Shown here: in pieces, positions 46,205-54,851 of the stretch
How positions within the stretch are numbered: position 1 is the stretch's first letter
Layout of the letters: each line of letters begins with the position of its first letter
NCBI GenBank assembly: GCA_027013095.1
Contig: JALUYI010000035.1
Coordinates: 62,001-126,000, forward strand
From: Paracoccaceae bacterium
GTDB taxonomy: Bacteria; Pseudomonadota; Alphaproteobacteria; Rhodobacterales; Rhodobacteraceae
Length of the DNA: 64,000 bases
Direction of reading: 5' to 3'
Program-made: the position numbers and the translations under genes
The notes under the pieces: generated by a model
Seen by the model: the letters and a program-made list of their open reading frames with translations, nothing else
Databases searched by the model: none
What the model was told of the DNA's origin: nothing

Positions 46205-46208
<4 letters not shown>

Positions 46209-47320
46209 TGAAAGGTCTTTCTGGGGTCAAACGCATCGCGCACGCCCTCGAAGATGAACACCAGCAAGGACAGCATGGTGGCAAATGTGGTGAAGGCGGC
46301 AAAGGCCAACCAGGGCGCTTGCAGGTTTTGCTTGGCCTGCAGCGCCAGTTCGCCCAGCGACGGATAAGAGGCTGGCAGCCCAAAGCCGAGAAAATCGAGG
46401 CTGGCCAAGGTGCCGATGGCGCCAGTGATCAGAAACGGGGCAAAGGTCAGGGTGGCTACCATGGCGTTGGGCAGAATATGGCGGAACATGATGCGCCAGT
46501 CGCCAACCCCCAGCGCCCGGGCGGCGCGGGTGTATTCAAAATTTCGCGCGCGCAGGAATTCGGCCCGTACGACGCCGATCAGCGAGGTCCAACTGAACAG
46601 CGCGATCAGGATGGCCAGCAGGGTGAAATCCATCGTGAACATGGCCGACAGGATGATGATGATGTAAAGGCTGGGAATATTGCCCCAGATTTCGACCACG
46701 CGCTGAAATGTCAGATCAACCCAGCCGCCGAAATACCCCATCGATGCGCCTGCCGCGACGCCGATAACCGAGCTGACGCCAACCACGAAAAAGGCAAACA
46801 GGGTTGAAATGCGAAACCCATAGATGATCCGCGCCAGCACATCGCGGGTCTGATCGTCAGTCCCCAGCCAGTGCTTGGCATCCGGCGCGCCCGGTGCGGG
46901 CTGAACATCGTAATTGATGGTGTTGAAGCTGTAGGGTATCGGCGCCCAGAGCAGCCAGCCTTTCTGGATTTTCTTGCCGTTGACAACACCGTCCGCCGCA
47001 TCGGCCATGATCCCCTTGGGGTCGTCGAAACAGGCGTCCAGCCCGCCGGTCACGATCAGGCACTGCACCTCGGGGGCGGGATAGTCGGCCTCGGTCTGAA
47101 ACTCGCCTCCAAACGCGGTTTCGGGGTAGAATCGGAAGGCCGGGGCGCGAATTTCGCCGCGATATGAAACCAGCAGCGGCTTGTCATTGGCGACGAATTC
47201 GGCAAACAGGGCGATCGTGAACAGGATTCCGAAAATCCACAACGACCACAGTGCCCGGCGGTTGGCGGTAAAATTGCGCCAGCGCCGCTGCGAAAGGGAT
47301 CCCTCGCGGAAAACCCTCAT
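46205..47320 (-). CDS. yejE: Peptide ABC transporter permease (YejE-like)
   Basis: This 371-residue inner-membrane permease has an N-terminal helix, a periplasmic domain of about 100 residues (YRGEIRAPAFRFYPETAFGGEF) and five further helices with the EAA-like loop EYTRAARALGVGDWRIMFRHILPNA. The large first periplasmic domain is characteristic of YejE. It overlaps yejB and yejF by 4 bp each. Confidence 0.92.
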
Positions 47321-48396
47321 GTTTCGCGGCTCGCAAAATCAATGCGCGGGTCCACCCAGACATAGGTGAGGTCCGACAGCAGATTGACGAAAAGGCCCAG
47401 CATCCCGAAAACGTAAAGCGTGCCGAACAGCACCGGATAGTCGCGGTTGATGGCCGCTTCGAACCCCAGCCGACCCATGCCATCCAGTGAGAACACGATC
47501 TCGATAATCAGCGAGCCGGTAAAAAAGATGGCAATGAACGCGGCGGGAAATCCCGAGATCGGGATCAGCATGGCATTGCGAAAGATATGGCCATAAAATA
47601 CCCGCCGCTCAGACAGGCCCTTGGCGCGGGCGGTAATGACGTATTGTTTCTTGATTTCATCCAGAAAGCTGTTCTTGGTCAACAACGTCAACGTGGCAAA
47701 GGCCGCGATGGTGTTGGCGGTGACCGGCAGCACGATATGCCAGAGGTAATCCTTGATCTGCATTAACGGCGTCATGTCGGCGAAATTCTCGCTGGTCAAG
47801 CCACGCAGGGGAAACCATTTCACAAAAGAGCCCCCGGCAAACAGCACCAGCAGCAGGATCGCGAACAGAAACCCCGGAATCGCATAGGCCACGATAATCG
47901 CCCCCGAAGTCCATGTGTCGAAGGTCGAGCCATCCTTGACCGCCTTGCGAATGCCCAGCGGAATCGAGATCATATAGGCAATCAGGGTGGTCCAGAGCCC
48001 CAGCGAGATACTGACCGGCAGCTTTTCCTTGACCAGATCGATGACGCTGATCGAGCGGAAATAGCTTTCGCCAAAATCAAAGCGCGCATAGTCGCGCATC
48101 ATCAGCAGGAAGCGCTGCAGCGGCGGTTTGTCAAATCCGAATTGCTTATTCAGGTTCTTGATGAAATCCGGTGGCAGCCCCTTGGCGCCCTGATATTGAA
48201 CCGAGGGGCTGGCGGCCCCCGCCTCGTTGCCCCCGCCGGCAATCCGGGCAGTGGCGCTGCTCTGCTGGTCCAACTTGCTGAGGATTTGCTCGACCGGGCC
48301 GCCGGGGACGAATTGAACGAGGACAAAGTTAATGATCATGATCCCCAGCAAGGTCGGGATCATCAACAATATCCGCCGGATGATATACGCGCCCAT
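47317..48396 (-). CDS. yejB: Peptide ABC transporter permease (YejB-like)
   Basis: This 359-residue DppB-family permease starts MGAYIIRRILLMIPTLLGIMIINFVLVQFVPGGPVEQ. It carries the YejB-specific insert of polar sequence before helix 2 (about residues 40-85), and the EAA loop KKQYVITARAKGLSERRVFYGHIFRNA. Six helices are visible. It follows yejA by 19 bp. Confidence 0.92.
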   Translation of the reverse strand: MGAYIIRRILLMIPTLLGIMIINFVLVQFVPGGPVEQILSKLDQQSSATARIAGGGNEAGAASPSVQYQGAKGLPPDFIKNLNKQFGFDKPPLQRFLLMMRDYARFDFGESYFRSISVIDLVKEKLPVSISLGLWTTLIAYMISIPLGIRKAVKDGSTFDTWTSGAIIVAYAIPGFLFAILLLVLFAGGSFVKWFPLRGLTSENFADMTPLMQIKDYLWHIVLPVTANTIAAFATLTLLTKNSFLDEIKKQYVITARAKGLSERRVFYGHIFRNAMLIPISGFPAAFIAIFFTGSLIIEIVFSLDGMGRLGFEAAINRDYPVLFGTLYVFGMLGLFVNLLSDLTYVWVDPRIDFASRET

Positions 48397-48415
48397 ATTT
48401 CGGGTTATCCTGTTC

Positions 48416-50320
48416 TCAGAGGGCGCCAGCCGCCTTTAGCCGCGCCTCTTTTGCCTTGTCATACCACCAGAAATCGATTTCGCCCACCGCAAATGGTGCC
48501 GGTTTCTTTGGCCGGCTGAACACATCCAGATAAGCGATGTTGTGATAGGGGTTGTACCATTGTGGCACCCAGATATGCATTGCCCGCAGGGCGCGGTCCA
48601 GCGCCTTGACGGCGACGTTCAGCTTTTTGCGGCTATCGGCCTTTTCAATTGTATCGATCAGGCTGTCGATGGCCGGGTTGGCAACCCCGGCGATATTGTT
48701 CGAGCCCTGCAGATTGGCCGTCCGGCTTGAAAACATTCCGCGCAGTTCGATCCCCGGGGTCAGCGACATCGTATAGCGCCGAACGACGATATCGAAATCA
48801 AAGGTTTTTTCGCGCTCGACCTCTTGGGCGCTGTCAACGTTGCGCAGACTGGCCACGACGCCAAGACGTTTCAGGTTGTCGATATAGGGGTTCATGATCC
48901 GCTCGAACGAGGGGCTGTCGTTCAGAATTTCGACCTCCAGCTTGTCACCTTTGGCGTTTTGGCGAACGCCGTTGACCACTTTCCAGCCGGCCTGATCCAG
49001 CAGTCGGCCGGCGCGACGCAACACCCGCCGGTCCAGCTTGGTTGGTTTGGAAACCAGCGGCGTGAACGCCGGTTTGGTAAACACCGATTTTGGCAGATCC
49101 TTGCGCAGCGGCTCCAGAATGGCCAGTTCGGCCTTCGTGGGCATCCCTTGGGCCTGCAGATAGGAATTCTCCCAGAAACTGTCGGTACGATCGTAAATGC
49201 CGTAAAACAGCGCCTTATTCGACCATTCGAAATTGAACGCCATTCCCAGCGCCTGACGCACCCGTGGATCCTTGAATTTTGCCCGTCTCAGGTTGAACCA
49301 GAAGCCCTGTGTTCCCGAGGGGTTGCCGTCCTTGATCTGTTCCTTCTTGACCCAGCCCTTTTGAATGGCCGGAAAATTGTAGGCGGTTCCCCAGAGCTTG
49401 GACAGATACTCTTCACGGTAGTTGTACGAGCCGCCTTTGAAGCCCTCAAACGCGGCCGTATAATCCGTGTAATACTCGATCCTGATCTTATCGAAATTGT
49501 AGCGCCCGACGTTGACCGGCAGGTCCTTGGCCCAGTAATCGGCGCGCCTTTTGTAGATGATCGTTTTTCCTGGCACCACTTTTTCCAGCATATAGGGCCC
49601 CGAGCCCAAGGGCGGCTCAAGCGTGCTCTGGGCAAAGTCGCGGGTTGCGTAATAGGCCTTGGAAAAGATCGGCAACCCGGCAACGGTCATTGGCAATTCG
49701 CGGGTGTTGGCGCCTTTCTTGAACGTGAATTTTACTCGCAGCGGGGTTAGGGCCTCGACCTTTTTGATGTCCGATAGGGTAACCTTGAAGCTGGGGCGGC
49801 CCTTGTCAAAAAGCGCGTGAAACGAGAACACCACATCCTCGGCCCGGACCGGGGAGCCATCGGAAAAGCGCGCCTCTGGGCGAATGTTGAAAATGACCCA
49901 TTGGCGGCTCTCGGGATACTCGATGCTCGAGGCGACAAGGCCATACATGGCATCCGGTTCGTCAGCGTCTCCGGTCATCAGGCTGTCAAAGAAGATGGTG
50001 GACAGGTCTGCCGCGTTGCCCTTTAGGATATAGGGAGTCAAACTGTCAAAGGTGCCAAAAGCCCAGGTCGAGAACTCACCGCCCTTGGGAGCCGCGGGGT
50101 TCACATAATCGAAATGCTTGAAATCCGGCCCGTATTTCAGATCGCCAAAGGTCGATATCCCGTAGGATTTGATGATCTTCTCCCCGGCCCGGACCGGGGC
50201 GGTGAGGACGGCAAACGCGATCAGCAAAATTCCCGTCAGCAGCATCGCCGACGCCGGATTTTTGCGCCCTTGGCGGCGGCAGGCGGCAATGCGGGGATGT
50301 CTGGTGCGTGGATGTCTCAT
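48416..50320 (-). CDS. yejA: Extracellular peptide-binding protein of the Yej transporter
   Basis: This 634-residue periplasmic binding protein belongs to the SBP_bac_5 family. A basic N-terminal stretch precedes a late hydrophobic signal segment (ASAMLLTGILLIAFAVLTAPVRA), so the signal peptide is unusually long, or the true start is the internal ATG before LLTGILL. The mature part has YGISTFGDLKYGPDFKHFDYVNPAAPKGGE, FDSLTPYILKG and NNIAGVANPAIDSLID, typical of YejA. AAAGGGAC lies before ATG 50320. It heads yejABEF. Confidence 0.9.
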   Translation of the reverse strand: MRHPRTRHPRIAACRRQGRKNPASAMLLTGILLIAFAVLTAPVRAGEKIIKSYGISTFGDLKYGPDFKHFDYVNPAAPKGGEFSTWAFGTFDSLTPYILKGNAADLSTIFFDSLMTGDADEPDAMYGLVASSIEYPESRQWVIFNIRPEARFSDGSPVRAEDVVFSFHALFDKGRPSFKVTLSDIKKVEALTPLRVKFTFKKGANTRELPMTVAGLPIFSKAYYATRDFAQSTLEPPLGSGPYMLEKVVPGKTIIYKRRADYWAKDLPVNVGRYNFDKIRIEYYTDYTAAFEGFKGGSYNYREEYLSKLWGTAYNFPAIQKGWVKKEQIKDGNPSGTQGFWFNLRRAKFKDPRVRQALGMAFNFEWSNKALFYGIYDRTDSFWENSYLQAQGMPTKAELAILEPLRKDLPKSVFTKPAFTPLVSKPTKLDRRVLRRAGRLLDQAGWKVVNGVRQNAKGDKLEVEILNDSPSFERIMNPYIDNLKRLGVVASLRNVDSAQEVEREKTFDFDIVVRRYTMSLTPGIELRGMFSSRTANLQGSNNIAGVANPAIDSLIDTIEKADSRKKLNVAVKALDRALRAMHIWVPQWYNPYHNIAYLDVFSRPKKPAPFAVGEIDFWWYDKAKEARLKAAGAL

Positions 50321-50440
50321 GTCACGTGTCCCTTTCTGGGCCCGCCCCTGCAGGTGGCCGAGCAGATTTGCCCGCCCAAGGTAAAAGTGAGCAGACCTTT
50401 TTTGCAAGACGCGATTGCGTGAAATTTCTTGCAACCCTGT

Positions 50441-50475
50441 AAAAGAAAACAGCCGCCCGTTGTGGGGCGGCTGTT
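50441..50475 (-). terminator. Terminator of the cytochrome c gene
   Basis: An 11-bp stem (AACAGCCGCCC 50448-50458 with GGGCGGCTGTT 50465-50475) closes on a six-base loop. On the minus strand it is followed by a T-rich tract (TTTCTTTT). It ends the cytochrome transcript before yejA. Confidence 0.8.
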
Positions 50476-50497
50476 GGTCAGCATATCCTGCGTGTCT

Positions 50498-51442
50498 TCA
50501 ATTCGAGAGCGACTTCAGATAGGCGATGATATTGACGCGATCCTTTTCTTTTTTCAGACCGCCAAAGCCCATCTTGGTTCCCGGGGCGAAATCCCGGGGC
50601 TTTTTCAGCCAGTCGCTGAGGCGCGCTTCGGTCCAGTTTCCGCCAAGGCCTTTCAGCGCGTTTGAATAGGAATAACCCGCTTCGCTGGCGACGGGGCGCC
50701 CGACCACGCCAAACAGCGACGGGCCGATCCCGTTCACCCCGGCAACCGTCTTGTGGCAGACCTTGCATTTCTTGAAGACCTTCTTGCCCTTGGCGGGGTC
50801 CCCTGCTGCGGCGACCTTGGGTGCGGGCGCCGGGGCCGGTGCTGCCGGTGCAGCCTTGGCAGGGGCCGGCGCCGCGGCTTTTGCCGGAGCGGCCGCCGGT
50901 GCTGCCGCTTTCTGGGCTCCGGCGGGTGCCAGTGTTCCCAGATAGGCAATCACGTTGGCCCGGTCCTTCAGTTTCTTCAGCCCGGCAAAGCCCATCTTGG
51001 TTCCCGGGGCGAAATCCCGCGGTTTTTTCAGCCATGTGCTGAGGCGCGCCACAGTCCATTTGCCGCCCACCCCTTTCAGGGCACCGGAATAGCTGAATTT
51101 GGGCTCGCTGGCCACGTCACGTCCGACCACGCCATAGAGTGACGGGCCGGTGGCGTTCACACCCGGCTCGATCTTGTGGCAGGCCTTGCATTTGGAAAAC
51201 ACCTTCTTGCCCTTTGCCGCGTCGCCGGCCGCCAGAATGTCGGCCTCGGATGGGGCAGTGGCCGCGGCTTTCTCTGCGGGTTGCGGGGCTTCAGCCGTTT
51301 CAATGACATACGCGGGTTTGGCCTCGCCCTCGTGTTTGGTCAGCCCATAGATGGAATCCGACGCCCAGTTGATGAGGAGGAAAACGAGCAGCGCCCCGGC
51401 TAGCGCCCCGCCATATTTTGTGAGAGTCGTGGTATTGAACAT
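50498..51442 (-). CDS. Membrane-anchored cytochrome c with two tandem class-I haem domains (c_y-like)
   Basis: This 314-residue protein has an N-terminal helix (about residues 10-27), a short linker, then two homologous cytochrome c domains at 73-171 and 214-312, joined by an Ala/Pro/Lys-rich linker (172-213). Haem sites are CKACH (Cys85, Cys88, His89) and CKVCH (Cys226, Cys229, His230); methionine ligands are Met150 and Met291 in GTKMGF. The domains are identical at 75 of 99 aligned positions. Rhodobacter cytochrome c_y (CycY/CycM) has the same anchor-linker plan but one haem. It probably carries electrons from bc1 to the cbb3 or aa3 oxidase. Confidence 0.9.
   Translation of the reverse strand: MFNTTTLTKYGGALAGALLVFLLINWASDSIYGLTKHEGEAKPAYVIETAEAPQPAEKAAATAPSEADILAAGDAAKGKKVFSKCKACHKIEPGVNATGPSLYGVVGRDVASEPKFSYSGALKGVGGKWTVARLSTWLKKPRDFAPGTKMGFAGLKKLKDRANVIAYLGTLAPAGAQKAAAPAAAPAKAAAPAPAKAAPAAPAPAPAPKVAAAGDPAKGKKVFKKCKVCHKTVAGVNGIGPSLFGVVGRPVASEAGYSYSNALKGLGGNWTEARLSDWLKKPRDFAPGTKMGFGGLKKEKDRVNIIAYLKSLSN
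50563..51019. repeat. Internal direct repeat within the two-haem cytochrome gene
   Basis: Bases 50563-50596 and 50986-51019 are identical over 34 positions. They lie in homologous places of the two haem domains (around the GTKMGF methionine). The surrounding sequence is also closely similar, indicating recent duplication or gene conversion. Confidence 0.85.
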
Positions 51443-51569
51443 GACTTTCCTATCCTGATGAGCGGATCAAACCGCGTGTCCCGAAAACTGCGCCTTTCTA
51501 AACGCTTCCCCTTGCCAGTTGCAAGGTGTAGAAGCCGCGACGAAACGCCCAGAGACGCAAGAGTTGCCA

Positions 51570-52430
51570 ATGAACGCACCGAACAAGAAAATTTCCTTTC
51601 AGGGTGAGCCGGGGGCCTATTCGCATCAGGCCTGCCATCAGGCGATGCCCGACCATCAGGCGGTGCCCTGCGCGACATTCGAAGACGCTATCGAGGCCTT
51701 GCGCACCGGCGCGACCGATCTGGCCATGTTGCCGGTGGAAAACTCGACCTACGGGCGGGTTGCGGACATTCACCACCTGTTGCCGGACTCGGGACTGCAC
51801 ATCGTTGGCGAGGCCTTCGTGCGCGTCCATATCAACCTGCTCGGTGTGCCCGGCGCGCGTCTTGAGGACGTGACCTCGGCGCTCAGCCACACCGTCCTGC
51901 TGGGCCAGTGCCGCGGATTTCTGGGCGAACACGGGATCCGGGCGGTGACCGGGGCGGATACGGCGGGCTCGGCCCGGCATGTGTCCGAGGCCAAGGACCC
52001 GACCCAAGGCGCCCTTGCCAGCGAACTGGCCGGCGAGATTTACGGCCTTGAGGTTCTGGCCCGCCATATCGAGGATTACCAGAACAACACGACCCGCTTT
52101 CTGATCATGTCGCGCGAAGCGGATCACACGCGCCGCGGCACTGATATGGTGACCAGTTTCGTGTTTCGTGTGCGCAATATTCCGGCTGCGCTCTACAAGG
52201 CCATGGGCGGCTTTGCCACCAACGGCGTCAACATGGTCAAACTGGAAAGTTATATGGTCGGAGGGTCCTTCACCGCCACCCAGTTCTATGCCGATATCGA
52301 GGGGCACCCGGACGATCCCGCGGTGCGTCTGGCCTTGGAGGAGCTGGAATTTTTCACCTCCTATATGAAAATCCTCGGCGTTTACCCCGCCGATAGTAAC
52401 CGTCGGGCGCTGGCCGCTCAGGCGGACTGA
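51570..52430 (+). CDS. pheA: Prephenate dehydratase
   Basis: This 286-residue single-function enzyme converts prephenate to phenylpyruvate for phenylalanine synthesis. The catalytic domain runs from FQGEPGAYSHQAC to the NTTRF motif (residues 173-177). It also contains LPVENSTYGRV. The C-terminal ACT domain (about 192-275; TSFVFRVRNIPAALYKAMGGFATNGVNMVKLESYMV) confers feedback inhibition by phenylalanine. No chorismate mutase part is present. It diverges from the cytochrome gene; its 3' end overlaps the convergent SRPBCC gene by 13 bp. Confidence 0.95.
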   Translation: MNAPNKKISFQGEPGAYSHQACHQAMPDHQAVPCATFEDAIEALRTGATDLAMLPVENSTYGRVADIHHLLPDSGLHIVGEAFVRVHINLLGVPGARLEDVTSALSHTVLLGQCRGFLGEHGIRAVTGADTAGSARHVSEAKDPTQGALASELAGEIYGLEVLARHIEDYQNNTTRFLIMSREADHTRRGTDMVTSFVFRVRNIPAALYKAMGGFATNGVNMVKLESYMVGGSFTATQFYADIEGHPDDPAVRLALEELEFFTSYMKILGVYPADSNRRALAAQAD

Positions 52431-52882
52431 ATCCGTTTTTCCAGATCGCGCCCGAAACGGGCCAGGCGCTGGTGGAACTTTCGCGCCAGACGCCCCTTGG
52501 CCAGTCGCGCAGACTGCAGCATCAGACGCGCGGCCAACGAGGTTGGGCGGATGTCAAAAGAGATCTGCGCCCGGGTCTGGCGGGCCGACAAGGGGACCAG
52601 ATCGACCCGGACCGTTGCGTCAAAGCCACTGGTGACGGCCTTGAAATCCAGTGAATTTGGCGGATCGTAATCTACCAGCTCGGCCTCGATCTTGCGCGGC
52701 TTGCCTCTGAATTCGGCCTGAATATCCCACATCATCCCGGGGCCGGGGCTGATCAGATCGTCGGTGCGTGCCACTCTGGTTCCGGCCCGCGTTGCGTCCC
52801 GTTCAAAGGCGTCAAAATCGGCAAAGGCCGCAAAGGTCGTCGTCAGAGAGGCCTCTATTTCCGTTTTCCCGCTAAATTTCAT
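52418..52882 (-). CDS. SRPBCC family (START-like) protein
   Basis: This 154-residue protein has the Bet v1/START-like pattern: MKFSGKTEIEASLTTTFAAFADFDAFERDA at the start, alternating strands (AELVDYDPPNSLDFKAV) and a long C-terminal helix (LMLQSARLAKGRLARKFHQRLARFGRDLEKR). Such folds bind hydrophobic ligands; the ligand is unknown. The frame extends upstream to 52951 but the family start is ATG 52882. Confidence 0.78.
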   Translation of the reverse strand: MKFSGKTEIEASLTTTFAAFADFDAFERDATRAGTRVARTDDLISPGPGMMWDIQAEFRGKPRKIEAELVDYDPPNSLDFKAVTSGFDATVRVDLVPLSARQTRAQISFDIRPTSLAARLMLQSARLAKGRLARKFHQRLARFGRDLEKRIQSA

Positions 52883-52943
52883 GCAATGAATTCCGCTGTC
52901 TGTCGTTCTGATATCTATCCACTTTATCTTAATCAACTGTGTC

Positions 52944-53912
52944 TTAATCAAGGGTATCTGACAACCAGTTCCGGATCAGAAAATGCGCAATCGCCCCCTT
53001 GCGGGCGGCGATACGGGTGCTGCTTTTGGTGGCCCAGGCGTCCATGACCTGTTCGCGCGAGACCCAGCAGGCGTCCTCGATCTCCTTTTCGTCGATGATG
53101 ATTTCGCGCGTCGTGGCCTCGCCCCGGCAGCCGATCATCAGGCTGGCGGGAAAGGGCCAGGGCTGGCTGGCAAGATAGCTGACGGCGCTGACCCTGACGG
53201 CGGTTTCCTCAAAGACTTCGCGCCGGACGGCTGCTTCGACGGTCTCGCCGGGCTCCATGAACCCTGCCAGCAGGGAATACATGCCCTCGGGCCAACCCGG
53301 AGAGCGCCCGATCAATAGGTCATTGCCATGGGTGATCAGCATGATCACAACCGGCTCGATATGAGGGAAATGCAGGCGCGCGCAGGCCGGACAGCGGCGC
53401 TGCCATCCGGCCGCCGCGATTTCGGTTGCAGCACCGCAATTGGGGCAAAAGCGATGCGTGTGGTGCCATGTGAACAGCCCGGTCGCCGTGACTGCAAGGC
53501 TGGCTTGGGGTGCGGGCAGGCGGGCCATGTGGATGCGCAGTTCGGCAAAACGACAGTCCGTGGCAAGCGAGGGGTGCTGCTGTATCGACTGATCGTGAAA
53601 GCCGCTTGAGCCGACCGGCTCGTCCACGGGTCCGGCCCAACCGGAAATGTCGCGCCCAAAGATCGGGAGACCCCCGTCCAAACCCAAAAAGACCGCCGGC
53701 TCGGGCGCGTCCGCAAAAATTTGGTGATCCGGGGCAAGCAGCTGCAGCGCATCGCAAGTTTCATTGCAAAACAGCGGCTTGCCACGCCAGACCGGCAGAA
53801 CCCGCGCATCCCTCGCCCCCAGCAGGGCGGCGATTTTCTGGGGATCGGTGCGAAATTCGGCGGCCCGCTCCAGTCCGGGTCCGCCAAAGGTGACCGTCTC
53901 GGCAAGTTTCAT
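52944..53912 (-). CDS. nudC: NAD(+) diphosphatase / RNA deNADding hydrolase
   Basis: This 322-residue Nudix hydrolase cuts NAD(H) to NMN and AMP, and removes NAD caps from RNA. Zinc ligands are Cys156, Cys159, Cys174 and Cys177 (FCPNCG, CPAC). The Nudix box is GFMEPGETVEAAVRREVFEET (residues 217-237), and the NudC-specific SQPWPFPASLM motif follows. The N-terminal domain is the usual NudC lead. It is a likely single gene. Confidence 0.94.
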   Translation of the reverse strand: MKLAETVTFGGPGLERAAEFRTDPQKIAALLGARDARVLPVWRGKPLFCNETCDALQLLAPDHQIFADAPEPAVFLGLDGGLPIFGRDISGWAGPVDEPVGSSGFHDQSIQQHPSLATDCRFAELRIHMARLPAPQASLAVTATGLFTWHHTHRFCPNCGAATEIAAAGWQRRCPACARLHFPHIEPVVIMLITHGNDLLIGRSPGWPEGMYSLLAGFMEPGETVEAAVRREVFEETAVRVSAVSYLASQPWPFPASLMIGCRGEATTREIIIDEKEIEDACWVSREQVMDAWATKSSTRIAARKGAIAHFLIRNWLSDTLD

Positions 53913-54107
53913 GTCGTCCTATCCTCAATATCCGGCTGAAAACGCCGATTTCAGCGGTGTGCTTGTTGGTCGTAACCCTTTGTTTGTGCCCGCGTCCCGA
54001 CGCCTTTGTGCCGATCCTAACCGCAGCCTCGGTCTGGCGACAAGAAGAGAATGACCGCCCCGCTCTACCATCCCCGGCCCGGATGCCATGCCGCGCGCTC
54101 TTGGCTC

Positions 54108-54136
54108 TTGTCGTTGCGGCGCGAATCCCCTAAATA
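54108..54136 (+). promoter_or_regulatory. Predicted promoter of the SRP RNA gene
   Basis: TTGTCG (54108-54113) and TAAATA (54131-54136) are 17 bases apart. The start would fall at about 54143, the first bases of the SRP RNA closing stem. Confidence 0.6.
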
Positions 54137-54141
54137 ACGCG

Positions 54142-54239
54142 GCGAGAGGTTGGCGCGGGCAAACGCCTCGCCAACCCGGTCAGGTCCGGAAGGAAGCAGC
54201 CGTAACGAGTCCCGTTTGGGTCGTTGTCCAGCCTCTCAC
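54142..54239 (+). ncRNA. ffs: Signal recognition particle RNA, small bacterial type (4.5S)
   Basis: The conserved SRP core, containing GGTCAGGTCCGGAAGG followed by AAGCAGCC, lies at 54178-54201. GAGAGGTTGG (54144-54153) pairs with CCAGCCTCTC (54228-54237), closing a single long hairpin of about 97 nt. This is the domain IV-only bacterial form that binds Ffh. The gene stands upstream of dnaX-ybaB-recR, a familiar alphaproteobacterial order. Confidence 0.93.
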
Positions 54240-54279
54240 CCTTTCCATGCCAGATCTTTCCGCAAATTTTCCCCGTATT

Positions 54280-54774
54280 TTACCGGCGCTCGGCCGCCCC
54301 GCAAGGTGCGGTTGCCCAGCGATATTGCGCGTCGGTCTCAACGGCTCCCGGACGCTGTTCACGTAGACGGGCCAGCGCCGTTGGCGGGTTCTCTCCTCGC
54401 TCGACCATCAGGCGCAACAGAACCATGCCCGAGCGCCCCTGCCCTCCGTAACAATGGGCCAGCACCGCGCCCTTCGCGTCCAGAACGCGATGCAGGTGAC
54501 GGGAAACCTGTGCCCAGCCCAGCGCGGCGGGCGTGGAAAAATCTTGCACCGGAAAATGTAGCCATGAAATTCCCATCTGCTCCAAAAGAGCGCCGAGATC
54601 GGCCATGTTGTGACGCTCCATTTCCACAGTCTGGGTCATCGAGATGACCAACTCCGGTGACCATTGCGCTATCGTTGCTAGATCTGCCAGCCCGTTGCCG
54701 TCACGACCGGGCAGTGGGCAGATCCCCAGTCGAGCCCCATTTTCCAGCCGCAAGGTTTTTATTTTGAACGCCAT
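54280..54774 (-). CDS. Tyrosine/dual-specificity phosphatase family protein
   Basis: This 164-residue protein has the signature HCYGGQGRSG (His107, nucleophile Cys108, Arg114), i.e. HCx5R. It also has a general-acid candidate Asp78 in FPVQDFSTP. Length and motifs fit small cysteine phosphatases of the DSP/CDKN3 type. Its substrate is unknown; the motif HCxxGxGRSG also occurs in phosphoinositide and RNA phosphatases. It is convergent with ffs and divergent from dnaX. Confidence 0.85.
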   Translation of the reverse strand: MAFKIKTLRLENGARLGICPLPGRDGNGLADLATIAQWSPELVISMTQTVEMERHNMADLGALLEQMGISWLHFPVQDFSTPAALGWAQVSRHLHRVLDAKGAVLAHCYGGQGRSGMVLLRLMVERGENPPTALARLREQRPGAVETDAQYRWATAPCGAAERR

Positions 54775-54851
54775 CTTTACCCCTCAAGGGACTCGCCTTT
54801 TCGGTTACCCCGCATTAGGTATGAGGACCAGACGGGCAGCGGGCAAGGGAA

